Both the position numbers and the translations under genes were made by a program. Shown here piece by piece: positions 1-6,883 of a stretch of DNA of 64,000 nucleotides. The stretch lies in the IMG/VR virus record IMGVR_UViG_3300044638_004201, positions 1 to 64,000 of that record. One strand, given 5' to 3'. Numbering within the stretch: the first letter of the stretch is position 1; every line of letters begins with the position of its first letter. The notes under the pieces were generated by a model that worked only from the letters and a program-made list of their open reading frames with translations, searched no databases and was not told where the DNA came from. Source of the DNA: a virus.

Positions 1-214
1 CCACATCAAACATATTGTTCTGAACAATCAACAATAGTTTTTCTATTTCTTCATCTGTTATATCTAAAAGCAATACACCAATATAAGAATTTGCCTCATC
101 GACTGTGGCAAAGGCTTCTAGCCTAGGATCATTCTTTGAGGTGCGACTCATATCCCCTAGAGATGTAGTTCCGTCATCGCCAGTCTTTGTATAAATTCGA
201 GTTAGGTGGACCAT
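1..214 (-). CDS. pduO: PduO-type cob(I)alamin adenosyltransferase, N-terminal part (runs off window)
   Basis: Reading leftward from an ATG at 212-214, the frame is open to the window edge (71 residues). It has the PduO signature order: a short basic start, TKTGDDGTT (the ATP-binding segment near residues 9-17), a VDEAN motif (VDELN in the family) and a helix ending VQNNMFDV (family IQxxLFxxG). PduO enzymes transfer the adenosyl group of ATP to cob(I)alamin to make adenosylcobalamin. Its ATG overlaps the TGA of the 43-residue gene upstream (TGATG), and AGGA lies about 8 bases before it. The operon also encodes an adenosylcobalamin-dependent ribonucleotide reductase, so the likely job is cofactor supply. 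The C-terminal half, including its catalytic residues, is outside the window. Confidence 0.85.
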   Translation of the reverse strand, partial: MVHLTRIYTKTGDDGTTSLGDMSRTSKNDPRLEAFATVDEANSYIGVLLLDITDEEIEKLLLIVQNNMFDV

Positions 215-345
215 CAGTGTCCTGTCATTGAGCGCCAAATATCTACAGTAATTTTGTTGGCTACATACATAGTAATCAAAGTTATTGATAGTTGAAGAAT
301 AATTTCAGCAGAAGTCTTGCTTTTAGTTTTTAACATCAAGGCCAT
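214..345 (-). CDS. 43-residue single-pass membrane protein in the B12/nrdJ operon
   Basis: ATG at 343-345 overlaps the end of the DUF4430-like gene by 10 bases, and the TGA at 214-216 overlaps the ATG of pduO (TGATG). The product has a lysine-rich N-terminus (MALMLKTKSK) and then one hydrophobic stretch (about residues 14-30), so it is a small membrane protein. An alternative in-frame ATG at 334-336 would remove three residues. I do not recognise a family. Its coupling to both neighbours argues that it is translated and acts with them, perhaps as a membrane partner of the DUF4430-like protein; that role is inference. Confidence 0.6.
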   Translation of the reverse strand: MALMLKTKSKTSAEIILQLSITLITMYVANKITVDIWRSMTGH

Positions 346-788
346 TGTAGGTCTCCATTTGTAGAAAATACTAAACCTAAAGAGTCGCCTTCAGATAAAG
401 AAATTTCGTTGATTCCTGTTTGAGCCCAGCCCCACTCGTTAAAAAATGGAAGTAGTTTCTTTTCTTTTACTATGACAGCCCAGTAGGCATCTTCTGGTGG
501 CATAACTTCGCAAGTCTCTACAGATTTATCTGGAAGACCATTAAGTCTACAAATAACAGCATCACCATATTTTTGTGTGCCTTCTGTTATATAGCCAGAG
601 ATTTTTAGCAATTCTAACGCGTTTGTTTCAGCAGAAATATCTATACATTTTTCTACTTTTGTTTCAGCATTGAGAGAACCAAAATCAACATACAAGTTCA
701 CGCAATTACTGTCGGGCTTACTTAAAAAAGACAAACCAATGTAAGTAAAACTAATAATTAAAAAAGACAGTATTAGTTTATTCTTCAC
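336..788 (-). CDS. Membrane-anchored DUF4430-like (transcobalamin-like C-terminal domain) protein
   Basis: 150 residues from a GTG start whose GTGA overlaps the TGA of nrdJ, so translation is coupled to the reductase. The N-terminus is a signal or anchor segment (residues 3-22, hydrophobic, after MKNK). The rest shows the DUF4430 layout: a beta-rich start, an ALELLKISGY helix, EGTQKYGDAVICRLNG, a paired cysteine segment (ICRLNG and ETCEVMPP), DAYWAVIV, and a C-terminal LSEGDSLGLVF strand. Family members of this fold include the C-terminal domain of transcobalamin, a B12 carrier. The resemblance is from motif reading only. Position between the B12-dependent reductase and the B12 adenosyltransferase supports a role in binding or taking up cobalamin at the cell surface (inference). 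No lipobox is seen. Confidence 0.65.
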   Translation of the reverse strand: MKNKLILSFLIISFTYIGLSFLSKPDSNCVNLYVDFGSLNAETKVEKCIDISAETNALELLKISGYITEGTQKYGDAVICRLNGLPDKSVETCEVMPPEDAYWAVIVKEKKLLPFFNEWGWAQTGINEISLSEGDSLGLVFSTNGDLQWP

Positions 789-2827
789 TGGTTTTCCCTA
801 ATAAGTTTCACCTCGCAAGCGTCAGTAGTGCAGTATGCCTCACCGATAGCATCAGCCGCAAGTCCCGCATAAACTCCTGAGAAGTCAATTGGAAAGAGTT
901 TTAGAGTTCCCTCTTCTTCATATTCTTCTTCAGTGATTTGTGTGTATGGCATCTGTGGGTATGTAAAGTTTCCTGATGGAAGGAATGAAACTGTTTTTAG
1001 TTGACCATCGTAAAGATGGAGAACAGTTCCGACTGCGCTTGCTTCCTTTTCAGGGTCAAAGGAGATAGTTACTGAGACAGAGTTATCTGACCAATAGCGT
1101 TGTGCGTATGCTGCTAACGCCATCTTTTCGTAGATTGAGACATCCTTCTCAGCCCTCTTGGACTCAGACTTGATTGGAAAATAGACAACCGATGTAGTGT
1201 TCGGTGATTCCGACGCTGGTTCAACTTTGTAGTTCGCCATCTTAAATAAGGGAAGCATAGGGTCCGAATTAGCAAAGCGAATGGTACGCATAAAATACTT
1301 ACCGCCAGGAGTCCAATGTACGCCAGGACTTTCACCAGCAAGAATGGAAACCGTGCCAGAAGGCTTAATGGTTGTTGTCTTGATAGATTCACGGATTCCG
1401 AGCCATTCTGAATAAGTAGTGTCGTAATACTTAATTGTCTCGTATCCCTTGTCCATCCATTCACGAAGAAGTGGAAGACCACGGTTGTCTGCAAAGTTTG
1501 CTACGCCTGACATTGAAGTTCCAATGCGACGGTTACGCTGCATAATTGCGTTTGTCTCTGCCCAGTGGGTAGGAAGAAGTGTCACGGTTTTTGCGTAAAG
1601 ATAAGCAAACTTAAGAGTGCGCTTGTAATCTTCCAGTGACTCGTGTCGGTTGAGATATGTTTCAACAAGAGTACACATTTCGTAAGACTCAAGTGATTGC
1701 TCAGCGCAAGGGTTATAACCTTCTACACGATAATCTTTATTGTTAGGTGGGTCAACCAAACGTCCATACTGTCTAGAGACATCTAGCCAAATAACTCCAG
1801 GTTCTCCGTTGCGAGCAATACCTTCAACAATAGGGTCAAGGTTTGCGCCAACGTAAGCCTCTACAGAATTGTTAGACATCCAAGCCCAGCCAGGATTTTC
1901 TGGGTCATAAGAGTTACGCTCTGGATAAATCTCTGCGTTCTTCAAGTTCAAAAAGTCTTCGTCATCAATGCGACCAATAAGAAGTTCTGCGGAACGACGA
2001 ACGTTTCCTGATACAACGCAAACGCCAATCATATTTCCAATGTCAGCAATGTCTCTGCGAGTTACTTTCTCTCCCTTGCGACCTGCGAACAACTTAGTAA
2101 TGTGATTGTGTAAACGCTCTAACGGTTGGTGTCCTGCTGCTGTTCCTCCGAAGGTTTTGATTGGGGTGCCTTCTGGACGGACTTCTGAGTAGTCAAATAG
2201 TGGAGTCTTCTGATCTGGTCGTAGGTAAGCATTGATGATGAGTTCGAGGGATTTGACCCAACCTTCTCTGGTATCTGGGACGACATATGTTTCTTCTCCT
2301 TCTGGTTCATAGATTTGGAATTCTTTATCAGCACCCTTGTCATCAAATCCAACACCAACGCCAAGCATTGATGCTTCCATTAAAAATGTAAATGGTTTTG
2401 ATGGGTCTGCCTTACTCATTTCTTTTGTTGAAACAAATGCGCAATTTTGAAGTGCAGCAGAGTTGCGTTGAGTATTAACAATTGGAGTTCCCATAACCCA
2501 TAGACCACGTCCTGGAGGAGACCACTTCAACTCAAACAAACGCTCGAATGCTTCTTTAGCAGAAGCCGCTGCTTTAGTGTCAGACCAAGGAAGACGGTTG
2601 TTCTTAGCGTGTTCCTTCTGTAATGAATACATTCCGTTGATAACACGTTCGCATACATCAACCCAAGTTTCTTTATGTCCATCTTCTTTTAGTCGTGAAT
2701 ATGTTCGTAGAAAAGTAATTTCTCCTACAGAGTTTCCAGCAGCATCACGATAACCAAATGGTGCTTTTTTATTGCGGAAGCCCTCTACGAAATCATCAGA
2801 CAACTTGAAAGAAAATGAAACAGACAT
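785..2827 (-). CDS. nrdJ: Adenosylcobalamin-dependent (class II) ribonucleoside-triphosphate reductase
   Basis: 680 residues, close to the length of monomeric class II enzymes such as that of Lactobacillus leichmannii. It reduces ribonucleotides to deoxyribonucleotides using adenosylcobalamin to generate a thiyl radical. Visible active-site elements: Cys129 (ALQNCAFVST), NPCAEQ with radical Cys374 and Glu376, and Cys385 eleven residues later; Cys129 and Cys385 are the expected redox pair. A C-terminal CTTDAC (Cys666, Cys671) matches the swinging-arm dithiol. GVGVGF and GNVRRSAE segments fit the barrel. AGGGAG lies just upstream of the ATG. The stop overlaps the next gene's GTG (GTGA). No thioredoxin or glutaredoxin partner is seen in the window, so the host presumably supplies the reductant. 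Confidence 0.95.
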   Translation of the reverse strand: MSVSFSFKLSDDFVEGFRNKKAPFGYRDAAGNSVGEITFLRTYSRLKEDGHKETWVDVCERVINGMYSLQKEHAKNNRLPWSDTKAAASAKEAFERLFELKWSPPGRGLWVMGTPIVNTQRNSAALQNCAFVSTKEMSKADPSKPFTFLMEASMLGVGVGFDDKGADKEFQIYEPEGEETYVVPDTREGWVKSLELIINAYLRPDQKTPLFDYSEVRPEGTPIKTFGGTAAGHQPLERLHNHITKLFAGRKGEKVTRRDIADIGNMIGVCVVSGNVRRSAELLIGRIDDEDFLNLKNAEIYPERNSYDPENPGWAWMSNNSVEAYVGANLDPIVEGIARNGEPGVIWLDVSRQYGRLVDPPNNKDYRVEGYNPCAEQSLESYEMCTLVETYLNRHESLEDYKRTLKFAYLYAKTVTLLPTHWAETNAIMQRNRRIGTSMSGVANFADNRGLPLLREWMDKGYETIKYYDTTYSEWLGIRESIKTTTIKPSGTVSILAGESPGVHWTPGGKYFMRTIRFANSDPMLPLFKMANYKVEPASESPNTTSVVYFPIKSESKRAEKDVSIYEKMALAAYAQRYWSDNSVSVTISFDPEKEASAVGTVLHLYDGQLKTVSFLPSGNFTYPQMPYTQITEEEYEEEGTLKLFPIDFSGVYAGLAADAIGEAYCTTDACEVKLIRENQ

Positions 2828-2863
2828 AGATATGCTCCCTTAGTAATTACGAATTTGTTTTTT

Positions 2864-2890
2864 CGTCTATGGTATTTCGAACCCTAGACG
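2864..2890 (-). promoter_or_regulatory. Hairpin in the nrdJ leader
   Basis: CGTCTA (2864-2869) and TAGACG (2885-2890) can pair around a 15-base loop. On the minus strand the stem is followed by a run of A, not U, so it is not a usual terminator. It sits between the upstream small gene and nrdJ. It is far too short to be a cobalamin riboswitch. Confidence 0.35.
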
Positions 2891-2906
2891 TAAATTTTAC
2901 AGCGTC

Positions 2907-3134
2907 TTAGAACAACTCAGGTTGCTCTTCTGAAGCCTTTCCCTCTTTATGTAAGTCTAGTACTACAGCAAGACCGAGTTCCATTCCAGAAATGAAATGA
3001 TTCGTTACTCCACGAGAGCGTGCTTGTTCTATTTTTTGTTCTATAACTTCAGCAATTTTATGTCTCGTCTCATATTCAATACGAGTCCTGTGTTGGTCAT
3101 AACTGCTCCAAGTAAAGGCTGTGTCTTCAGACAT
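2907..3134 (-). CDS. Hypothetical protein, 75 residues
   Basis: ATG at 3132-3134 overlaps the end of the DUF4406 gene (its TGA is 3127-3129), so it is co-transcribed and probably coupled. A TTG one codon upstream is possible but less likely. The product is mostly helical and charged (KIAEVIEQKIEQARSRG), without cysteines or membrane segments. It lies 79 bases upstream of nrdJ. Family not recognised. Confidence 0.6.
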   Translation of the reverse strand: MSEDTAFTWSSYDQHRTRIEYETRHKIAEVIEQKIEQARSRGVTNHFISGMELGLAVVLDLHKEGKASEEQPELF

Positions 3135-3450
3135 CAAATATCTGTCCTTCCGTCGCTAGTAGTTCTTGAAGTAATCTAACAGGAATACCGCACTGGGTCG
3201 CAACTGCAACTTCAAGTTGAGCCCCTGTGGATAACTCCCATCCTGGAAGTAAAGCAACTACATCTGATTTCAAAAGTTCTTCAATGTCTTTTCGCATATA
3301 AACTTCTTTTGGTAGGTCTGTTGCTCCCTCAAATGCTTCTGACGGATCAAATACAAAGTGCCCTAAATCTCGTAAAGTTTTAGATGCTTGTCTAAAAGCA
3401 GGGTAGTTGTATTCAGGGATTCCTGTCATCGGTCCCGATAAATAAATCAA
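3127..3450 (-). CDS. DUF4406 family protein (nucleoside deoxyribosyltransferase-like fold)
   Basis: The start is set at a TTG (3448-3450) with AAGGAG seven bases upstream, giving MIYLSGPMTGIPEYNYPAF at the N-terminus. That glycine-rich YLSGPMTG motif is the hallmark of DUF4406, related to nucleoside 2-deoxyribosyltransferases. SDVVALLPGWELSTGAQLEVAVA later in the chain (about residues 62-84) matches the family's second conserved block, with an E that could be the nucleophile. A longer reading frame with a 21-residue extension exists but has no support. It lies in the nrdJ operon, consistent with nucleotide metabolism. The exact reaction is unknown. Confidence 0.75.
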   Translation of the reverse strand: MIYLSGPMTGIPEYNYPAFRQASKTLRDLGHFVFDPSEAFEGATDLPKEVYMRKDIEELLKSDVVALLPGWELSTGAQLEVAVATQCGIPVRLLQELLATEGQIFDV

Positions 3451-3458
3451 TGTTCTCC

Positions 3459-3719
3459 TTAGTGAGGTGGGTGCGTAGCAAGCAGAATATCTTGGTAGTC
3501 GCACTCTCCGCAATAGATTGTTTCAGCAGACGGGTCTTCTAAATCTAGACACAAAAACAAAGAGCCTTCAATCTCTGTGCTATCTGGCAGATTCAATTTC
3601 TCTACCTCTGTAAGCCACGCCTTTACATCACTTATGGAAAGTGCTTCTCCATCTTCGGCTTTGGCAAAGATAAAAACACTTGCTGACTTCTTTATGTTGT
3701 TCTTAATTTTCTTGGACAT
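3459..3719 (-). CDS. Hypothetical protein, 86 residues
   Basis: ATG at 3717-3719 with GGGTGAAG upstream overlaps the preceding gene by 17 bases, and the TAA is followed directly by the AAGGAG of the DUF4406 gene. A short lysine-rich N-terminus (MSKKIKNNIKKS) precedes a mixed alpha/beta region ending in CGECDYQDILL. No family recognised. Part of the minus-strand operon leading to nrdJ. Confidence 0.6.
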   Translation of the reverse strand: MSKKIKNNIKKSASVFIFAKAEDGEALSISDVKAWLTEVEKLNLPDSTEIEGSLFLCLDLEDPSAETIYCGECDYQDILLATHPPH

Positions 3720-3906
3720 CTTCACCCGTAGTTTCATAGCCAACTGGAAAACTGGCTGCAAAAAATGCTAGGCAGTCAGTAGAGTGAAAGTACCTTACTT
3801 GGTTGCCCCATACAAGAACCATTATCCCTGAGCCACTTACATTTGCCCTAGTGTGAGACGGACAGCCTTCCCAACTGCAACGGATAGTCAGAGTCGGTGA
3901 GGTCAC
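3703..3906 (-). CDS. Small cysteine-containing protein, possibly zinc-binding
   Basis: 67 residues from a GTG at 3904-3906. It contains CSWEGCPSH near residues 10-18 and a later STDC, a spacing (Cx4CxxH...C) compatible with one zinc site. It is the first gene of the minus-strand operon; only 36 bases separate it from the divergent glycosyltransferase start, so both promoters must overlap there. Function unknown. Confidence 0.5.
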   Translation of the reverse strand: MTSPTLTIRCSWEGCPSHTRANVSGSGIMVLVWGNQVRYFHSTDCLAFFAASFPVGYETTGEDVQEN

Positions 3907-3942
3907 TAGATAATCTTAACAGTTGAGGGTAGACTTTCGGCT

Positions 3943-4602
3943 ATGACAACACGCTCTGACATTTTGATAGCAACTCCTGGACATTCAGCAAAAATGGAGT
4001 ATGTAAAAAGCCTTGTAAAGACTTGTAAAGCCTTAGATGAAAGAGGGCTGACATATCGCTTTATTTCGCAGTATTCATCATTTGTGCCAACCGCCAGAGA
4101 ACTAACTGCTTTAGACAGCACGCAACACGACTTCGGAACAACTTCGGTTGCTGGGGGCTGGGATTATAAAAAGATTATCTGGATTGATTCAGATATAGAA
4201 TGGGAGCCTGAAGACTTCCTAAAGTTGTATGAAAGTGATTTGGATATTGTCTCTGGGCTTTATCAGTTGGACTGGGCTGGAACTGTGGCTGTGAATTACC
4301 CTAATGAGTATGGGGCGCCAACAAGGGTCAATAAGGTTGAGTTCCTGCTCCACGATGCCCCTGTAGAGGTCGGTGGGGTGGGGTTTGGGTTTGTGGCTAT
4401 CAAGGCTGGGGTCTTTGAAAAGATGGCTAGACCTTGGTTTCTAATCAACAGGGTTCAATGGAGCCCCTTAAATCCTGACCTGAAAGTCAATGTTGGGGAA
4501 GATTATTCTTGGTGTGCCAATGCTTCAAGGGCTGGTTTTAAGATTTTTGTAGACCCTCTGGTCAAGGTAAAACACCATAAAGAAACTGTCTACGAGGTTT
4601 GA
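3943..4602 (+). CDS. GT-A fold glycosyltransferase (family 2-like)
   Basis: 219 residues. The N-terminus (DILIATPGHSAKMEYVKSL) fits a nucleotide-sugar-binding beta-alpha unit. IIWIDSDIEW carries a DxD metal-binding motif (Asp82 and Asp84), and GEDYSWC near residue 190 resembles the acceptor-side ED motif of GT2-like enzymes. It would transfer a sugar from a nucleotide sugar to an unknown acceptor. Similar phage enzymes modify DNA, virion proteins or host wall polymers, and the sequence does not say which. It faces away from the nrdJ operon and is followed by a long leader-like gap. Confidence 0.85.
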   Translation: MTTRSDILIATPGHSAKMEYVKSLVKTCKALDERGLTYRFISQYSSFVPTARELTALDSTQHDFGTTSVAGGWDYKKIIWIDSDIEWEPEDFLKLYESDLDIVSGLYQLDWAGTVAVNYPNEYGAPTRVNKVEFLLHDAPVEVGGVGFGFVAIKAGVFEKMARPWFLINRVQWSPLNPDLKVNVGEDYSWCANASRAGFKIFVDPLVKVKHHKETVYEV

Positions 4603-4967
4603 TTTCTTACTAAAAGTGTAGTAGGATTGCCCTTTTTTCTGCCCTTTTGGGGTATAGTATCCTAGTTGGATAAAGTGTCAAATAATGAAAATTACGGTCT
4701 AGAAATAGTGATGCCGTAATTGATTTTTGCTGACCGTATCACTATTATTGAATTATGTAATATCTTAAAAGTTAAGTAATATTTTAGAGGCTTCGGAACG
4801 AAACCCTTAACGCGTAAGGAAAATATAGTTGAGTTTTGAATAATCAAATAATAGTTGAATTGAAAAATAGTGGTAGGATATTTAAGTGGATTCTTTGGAT
4901 AGAGGAATTCAGATTAGACAAAAAGAAAGGGTAGGAGTATGTTAAAGGAAAGCAAAAGGAGAGACAA
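4603..4967. other. 365-base gene-free region, structured leader candidate
   Basis: No convincing reading frame on either strand. It holds a weak promoter-like TATAGT (4653-4658), the paired inverted repeats at 4691-4746, and GTTAAG/CTTAAC (4771-4776 and 4805-4810) around a GC-containing loop. The downstream gene has a good Shine-Dalgarno (AAAGGAG). If transcription starts near 4665 the 5' leader would be about 300 bases, unusually long for a phage gene. Confidence 0.5.
4691..4746 (+). promoter_or_regulatory. Interleaved inverted repeats, pseudoknot candidate
   Basis: ATTACGG (4691-4697) pairs with CCGTAAT (4714-4720). AATAGTGAT (4704-4712), inside that loop, pairs perfectly with ATCACTATT (4738-4746) downstream, giving the 5'-A B A' B' order of an H-type pseudoknot. 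A competing pairing, ACGGTC (4694-4699) with GACCGT (4732-4737), would exclude the first stem, so two alternative folds exist. It lies in the leader of the 4968 gene. Confidence 0.5.
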
Positions 4968-5276
4968 ATGACGCAAGACGAAAGAGAAGTTGAGACACGT
5001 TTGCACCTTGTGGACAACCCATCAACTCCAGAAGAGATTGATATGGAGACAGAGTTTCTACAAAAGATTTCTGAGATGGAAGAGTTTCTTATTGAAGAAG
5101 TTGCTACTGCTTTGTTGAAGCGATGGTTCCCAAAAAGATTGCCAGTAGGTGATGATTTTGAAAAGTGGACTGAGATTGCTTTGGCTGATTCAACTGCTGT
5201 AGTCAAGCACTTGATTGAGAAGCAGATTCTTTTAGTAGAGGCGGTAACAGGTGTTGAGCCAACTCAGTCCAGTTGA
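4968..5276 (+). CDS. Hypothetical acidic protein, 102 residues
   Basis: ATG preceded by AAAGGAGAG. Highly charged and probably helical (DNPSTPEEIDMETEFLQKISEMEEFLIEEVATALLKRWF). No cysteines, no membrane segment. Its end overlaps the start of the next gene by 26 bases. Family not recognised. Confidence 0.7.
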   Translation: MTQDEREVETRLHLVDNPSTPEEIDMETEFLQKISEMEEFLIEEVATALLKRWFPKRLPVGDDFEKWTEIALADSTAVVKHLIEKQILLVEAVTGVEPTQSS

Positions 5277-5481
5277 GATATTGGTAATTGCTATAAGCCT
5301 TTATTTCATTGTATTTCTAGGTCATACATCTTCATTGTATTTCTTTAGATGGAGAGAGCAGATGTTTAGAAGAAGAATGATTGAGGATTTCATAGATAAC
5401 CTTCAATCAAAGATTCAGACAGAAGAAGATTTCAACGAGATAGTAAAACGATTCAGAAAGGACTTTGGCAATGAGCAATGA
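5251..5481 (+). CDS. Small membrane protein with cytoplasmic helical tail
   Basis: 76 residues from a GTG at 5251 inside the end of the previous gene. One transmembrane segment (about residues 8-27, VEILVIAISLYFIVFLGHT) is followed by a basic stretch (RWREQMFRRR) and a charged helix, giving N-out/C-in topology by the positive-inside rule. The stop overlaps the next gene's start. Function unknown. Confidence 0.6.
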   Translation: MLSQLSPVEILVIAISLYFIVFLGHTSSLYFFRWREQMFRRRMIEDFIDNLQSKIQTEEDFNEIVKRFRKDFGNEQ

Positions 5482-5956
5482 GACTACCCCTAAAAACTCT
5501 TCATTAGAAGCATTGGCTGCTACTGGTCTGAGTTATGAAGCAATCCAAAAAGTTTCTGAAACATTACTAACAACTCCTACAAAGGATGACCGAGTCTGCA
5601 TCTGCGGACACACTATGTCTAAACACAAGACCACATCTAGCGGATTGATTAGTTGTGTGCCTTCAAGACATCGCTGTCCTTGTAAGAGAATGCACGCAGT
5701 TCTAAAGTCAGACAACATCAGACCATTTATGAGAAAGACAAGTGGTCATGGGGAACAACACGCTTTGATGCTAGGTATGGTCAAATCTATAGAAGTGGGA
5801 GCAACGGTCAGTTGGATTAACACCCCTCTTACTTGCGAACGCTGTGGAGAAGAAAAAGCAGTAAGACCAGTCTGCTTGACTCAACAGGGATATAAGACTC
5901 CCTATAGCGTTGGCTACGATGCCTTGCTATGTGATGACTGCTTCGAGGAGGTATAA
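5471..5956 (+). CDS. Protein with two cysteine clusters, probable zinc-binding
   Basis: Start chosen at ATG 5471 (AAAGGA upstream) over an in-frame TTG two codons earlier. 161 residues. The first cluster is CICGHTMSKHK with C and HRCPCKRMH further on (about residues 42-75). The second is CERCGEEK...CDDC (about residues 122-158), a treble-clef-like CxxC...CxxC pair. Two independent zinc sites suggest a nucleic-acid or protein-binding adaptor. Family not recognised. Confidence 0.7.
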   Translation: MSNETTPKNSSLEALAATGLSYEAIQKVSETLLTTPTKDDRVCICGHTMSKHKTTSSGLISCVPSRHRCPCKRMHAVLKSDNIRPFMRKTSGHGEQHALMLGMVKSIEVGATVSWINTPLTCERCGEEKAVRPVCLTQQGYKTPYSVGYDALLCDDCFEEV

Positions 5957-5958
5957 CA

Positions 5959-6264
5959 ATGGATAACAAACTTATGAGACAAGCCTTCATTGGGCACTTA
6001 GAAAACCTTGTCTATGAAAAACAACTTGACCCTCAAACTGGGTTGAAGATTATTGAAGTCTTTGATTTAGTAATACGAGACAGAGACGCTGGCATCATTG
6101 AGACTCTAACTTCTAAGATTCGTAACTGGGAAGATACAATGGATGGAGACGATAAATCTCTCTATACTTTAGGACTTCGCCATGGTGTTGATGCCATCAG
6201 AGGACTTGCGCCAACCAATTCCAAGGAATATAAACCGATTGATGAAGAAGACTTTAGGGCTTAA
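5959..6264 (+). CDS. Hypothetical helical protein, 101 residues
   Basis: ATG with GAGGAGG eight bases upstream, 2 bases after the previous stop, so clearly the same operon. Predicted mostly alpha-helical, acidic, without cysteines. No family recognised. An imperfect AGGGAAA/TTTCCT pairing and an ATTGTA/TACAAT inverted repeat (6323-6344) follow it. Confidence 0.7.
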   Translation: MDNKLMRQAFIGHLENLVYEKQLDPQTGLKIIEVFDLVIRDRDAGIIETLTSKIRNWEDTMDGDDKSLYTLGLRHGVDAIRGLAPTNSKEYKPIDEEDFRA

Positions 6265-6502
6265 CTATCATACTTTTTAGGGAAAGCAAAAGCACTTTTT
6301 AGATTCTTTTCCTAAAGTTTTTATTGTAGATATTTAATTACAATAAACCCTTATTTTGTGCGGGGTTTCGGCATTTTTAGATTTTGTTGTTTATGTAAAA
6401 GTAGGGGCTATCAGCCCACTTTTCCAAAATTCGTCGGCATCATATAGCCCTATATTGGTGTATTGCTGGACTTATATCAATGACCAGCAGAAACGAGTAC
6501 TC

Positions 6503-6781
6503 GTGATTAACAAAGCAGCAATCGAGTCGTATGTCCGCAACCTTCTAGGTCAGGTAATTGGCGCAGTAATGATTGTCAGCCAGACCTCAGGTATCGGTTC
6601 ACCTCTCGACTTCGGTTCAGGTGAATGGCTCCTAGTAGCCAACGCACTCTGGGCATCAGTAATCCCTGTCGCCTTACGTTGGGTCAATAAGAAAGACCCT
6701 GCATTCGGGCGTCTTGCAGAAGTAGCGGCAAAAGAAGTTTCAAAGAAATTGGCAGCGGCTCCAAAAAAGAAAGCCAAGTAG
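6503..6781 (+). CDS. Holin-like membrane protein
   Basis: The frame is open from 6356, but the first 49 codons look noncoding. The start is placed at a GTG (6503) giving VINKAAIESYVRNLLGQVIGAVMIV. The product (92 residues) has two hydrophobic segments (about residues 13-30 and 40-60) and a lysine-rich tail (KKLAAAPKKKAK). This layout matches small actinophage holins, which form pores that end infection. No endolysin is adjacent, so the assignment rests on architecture alone. The Shine-Dalgarno is weak and the start uncertain. Confidence 0.55.
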   Translation: MINKAAIESYVRNLLGQVIGAVMIVSQTSGIGSPLDFGSGEWLLVANALWASVIPVALRWVNKKDPAFGRLAEVAAKEVSKKLAAAPKKKAK

Positions 6782-6802
6782 AAACAACTTCTGTAGATTT
6801 GT

Positions 6803-6857
6803 CAAGTCCCCGTCCCAGGTAAAAAATAATCAAAATATTCCTCTGGGGCGGGGCTTG
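6803..6857. promoter_or_regulatory. Long GC-rich hairpin before the small terminase gene
   Basis: CAAGTCCCCGTCCCAG (6803-6818) pairs with CTGGGGCGGGGCTTG (6843-6857) over 15 base pairs, with one bulged base and one G-U pair, around a 24-base AT-rich loop. No T-run follows on either strand, so it is more likely an RNA processing or protection element or weak terminator than a standard terminator. Confidence 0.55.
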
Positions 6858-6868
6858 ACTCTAACAAA

Positions 6869-6883
6869 GGCAAAAAGTAAAAA
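6869..6883 (+). repeat. Motif A copy (GGCAAAAAGTAAAAA), at start codon
   Basis: Exact 15-base copy whose last A is the first base of the ATG at 6883. Confidence 0.8.

Noticed and set aside
2828-2906. Possible cobalamin riboswitch upstream of nrdJ
   Set aside because: Only 79 bases and a 6-base-pair hairpin are present; none of the conserved cobalamin riboswitch blocks is seen.
4627-4658. Promoter TTGCCC...TATAGT before the 4968 leader
   Set aside because: Spacing is 20 bases and the -35 box is weak; not strong enough to list as a promoter.
6356-6502. Extended start of the holin-like gene
   Set aside because: The first 49 codons read as low-quality sequence without a ribosome site and overlap inverted repeats.
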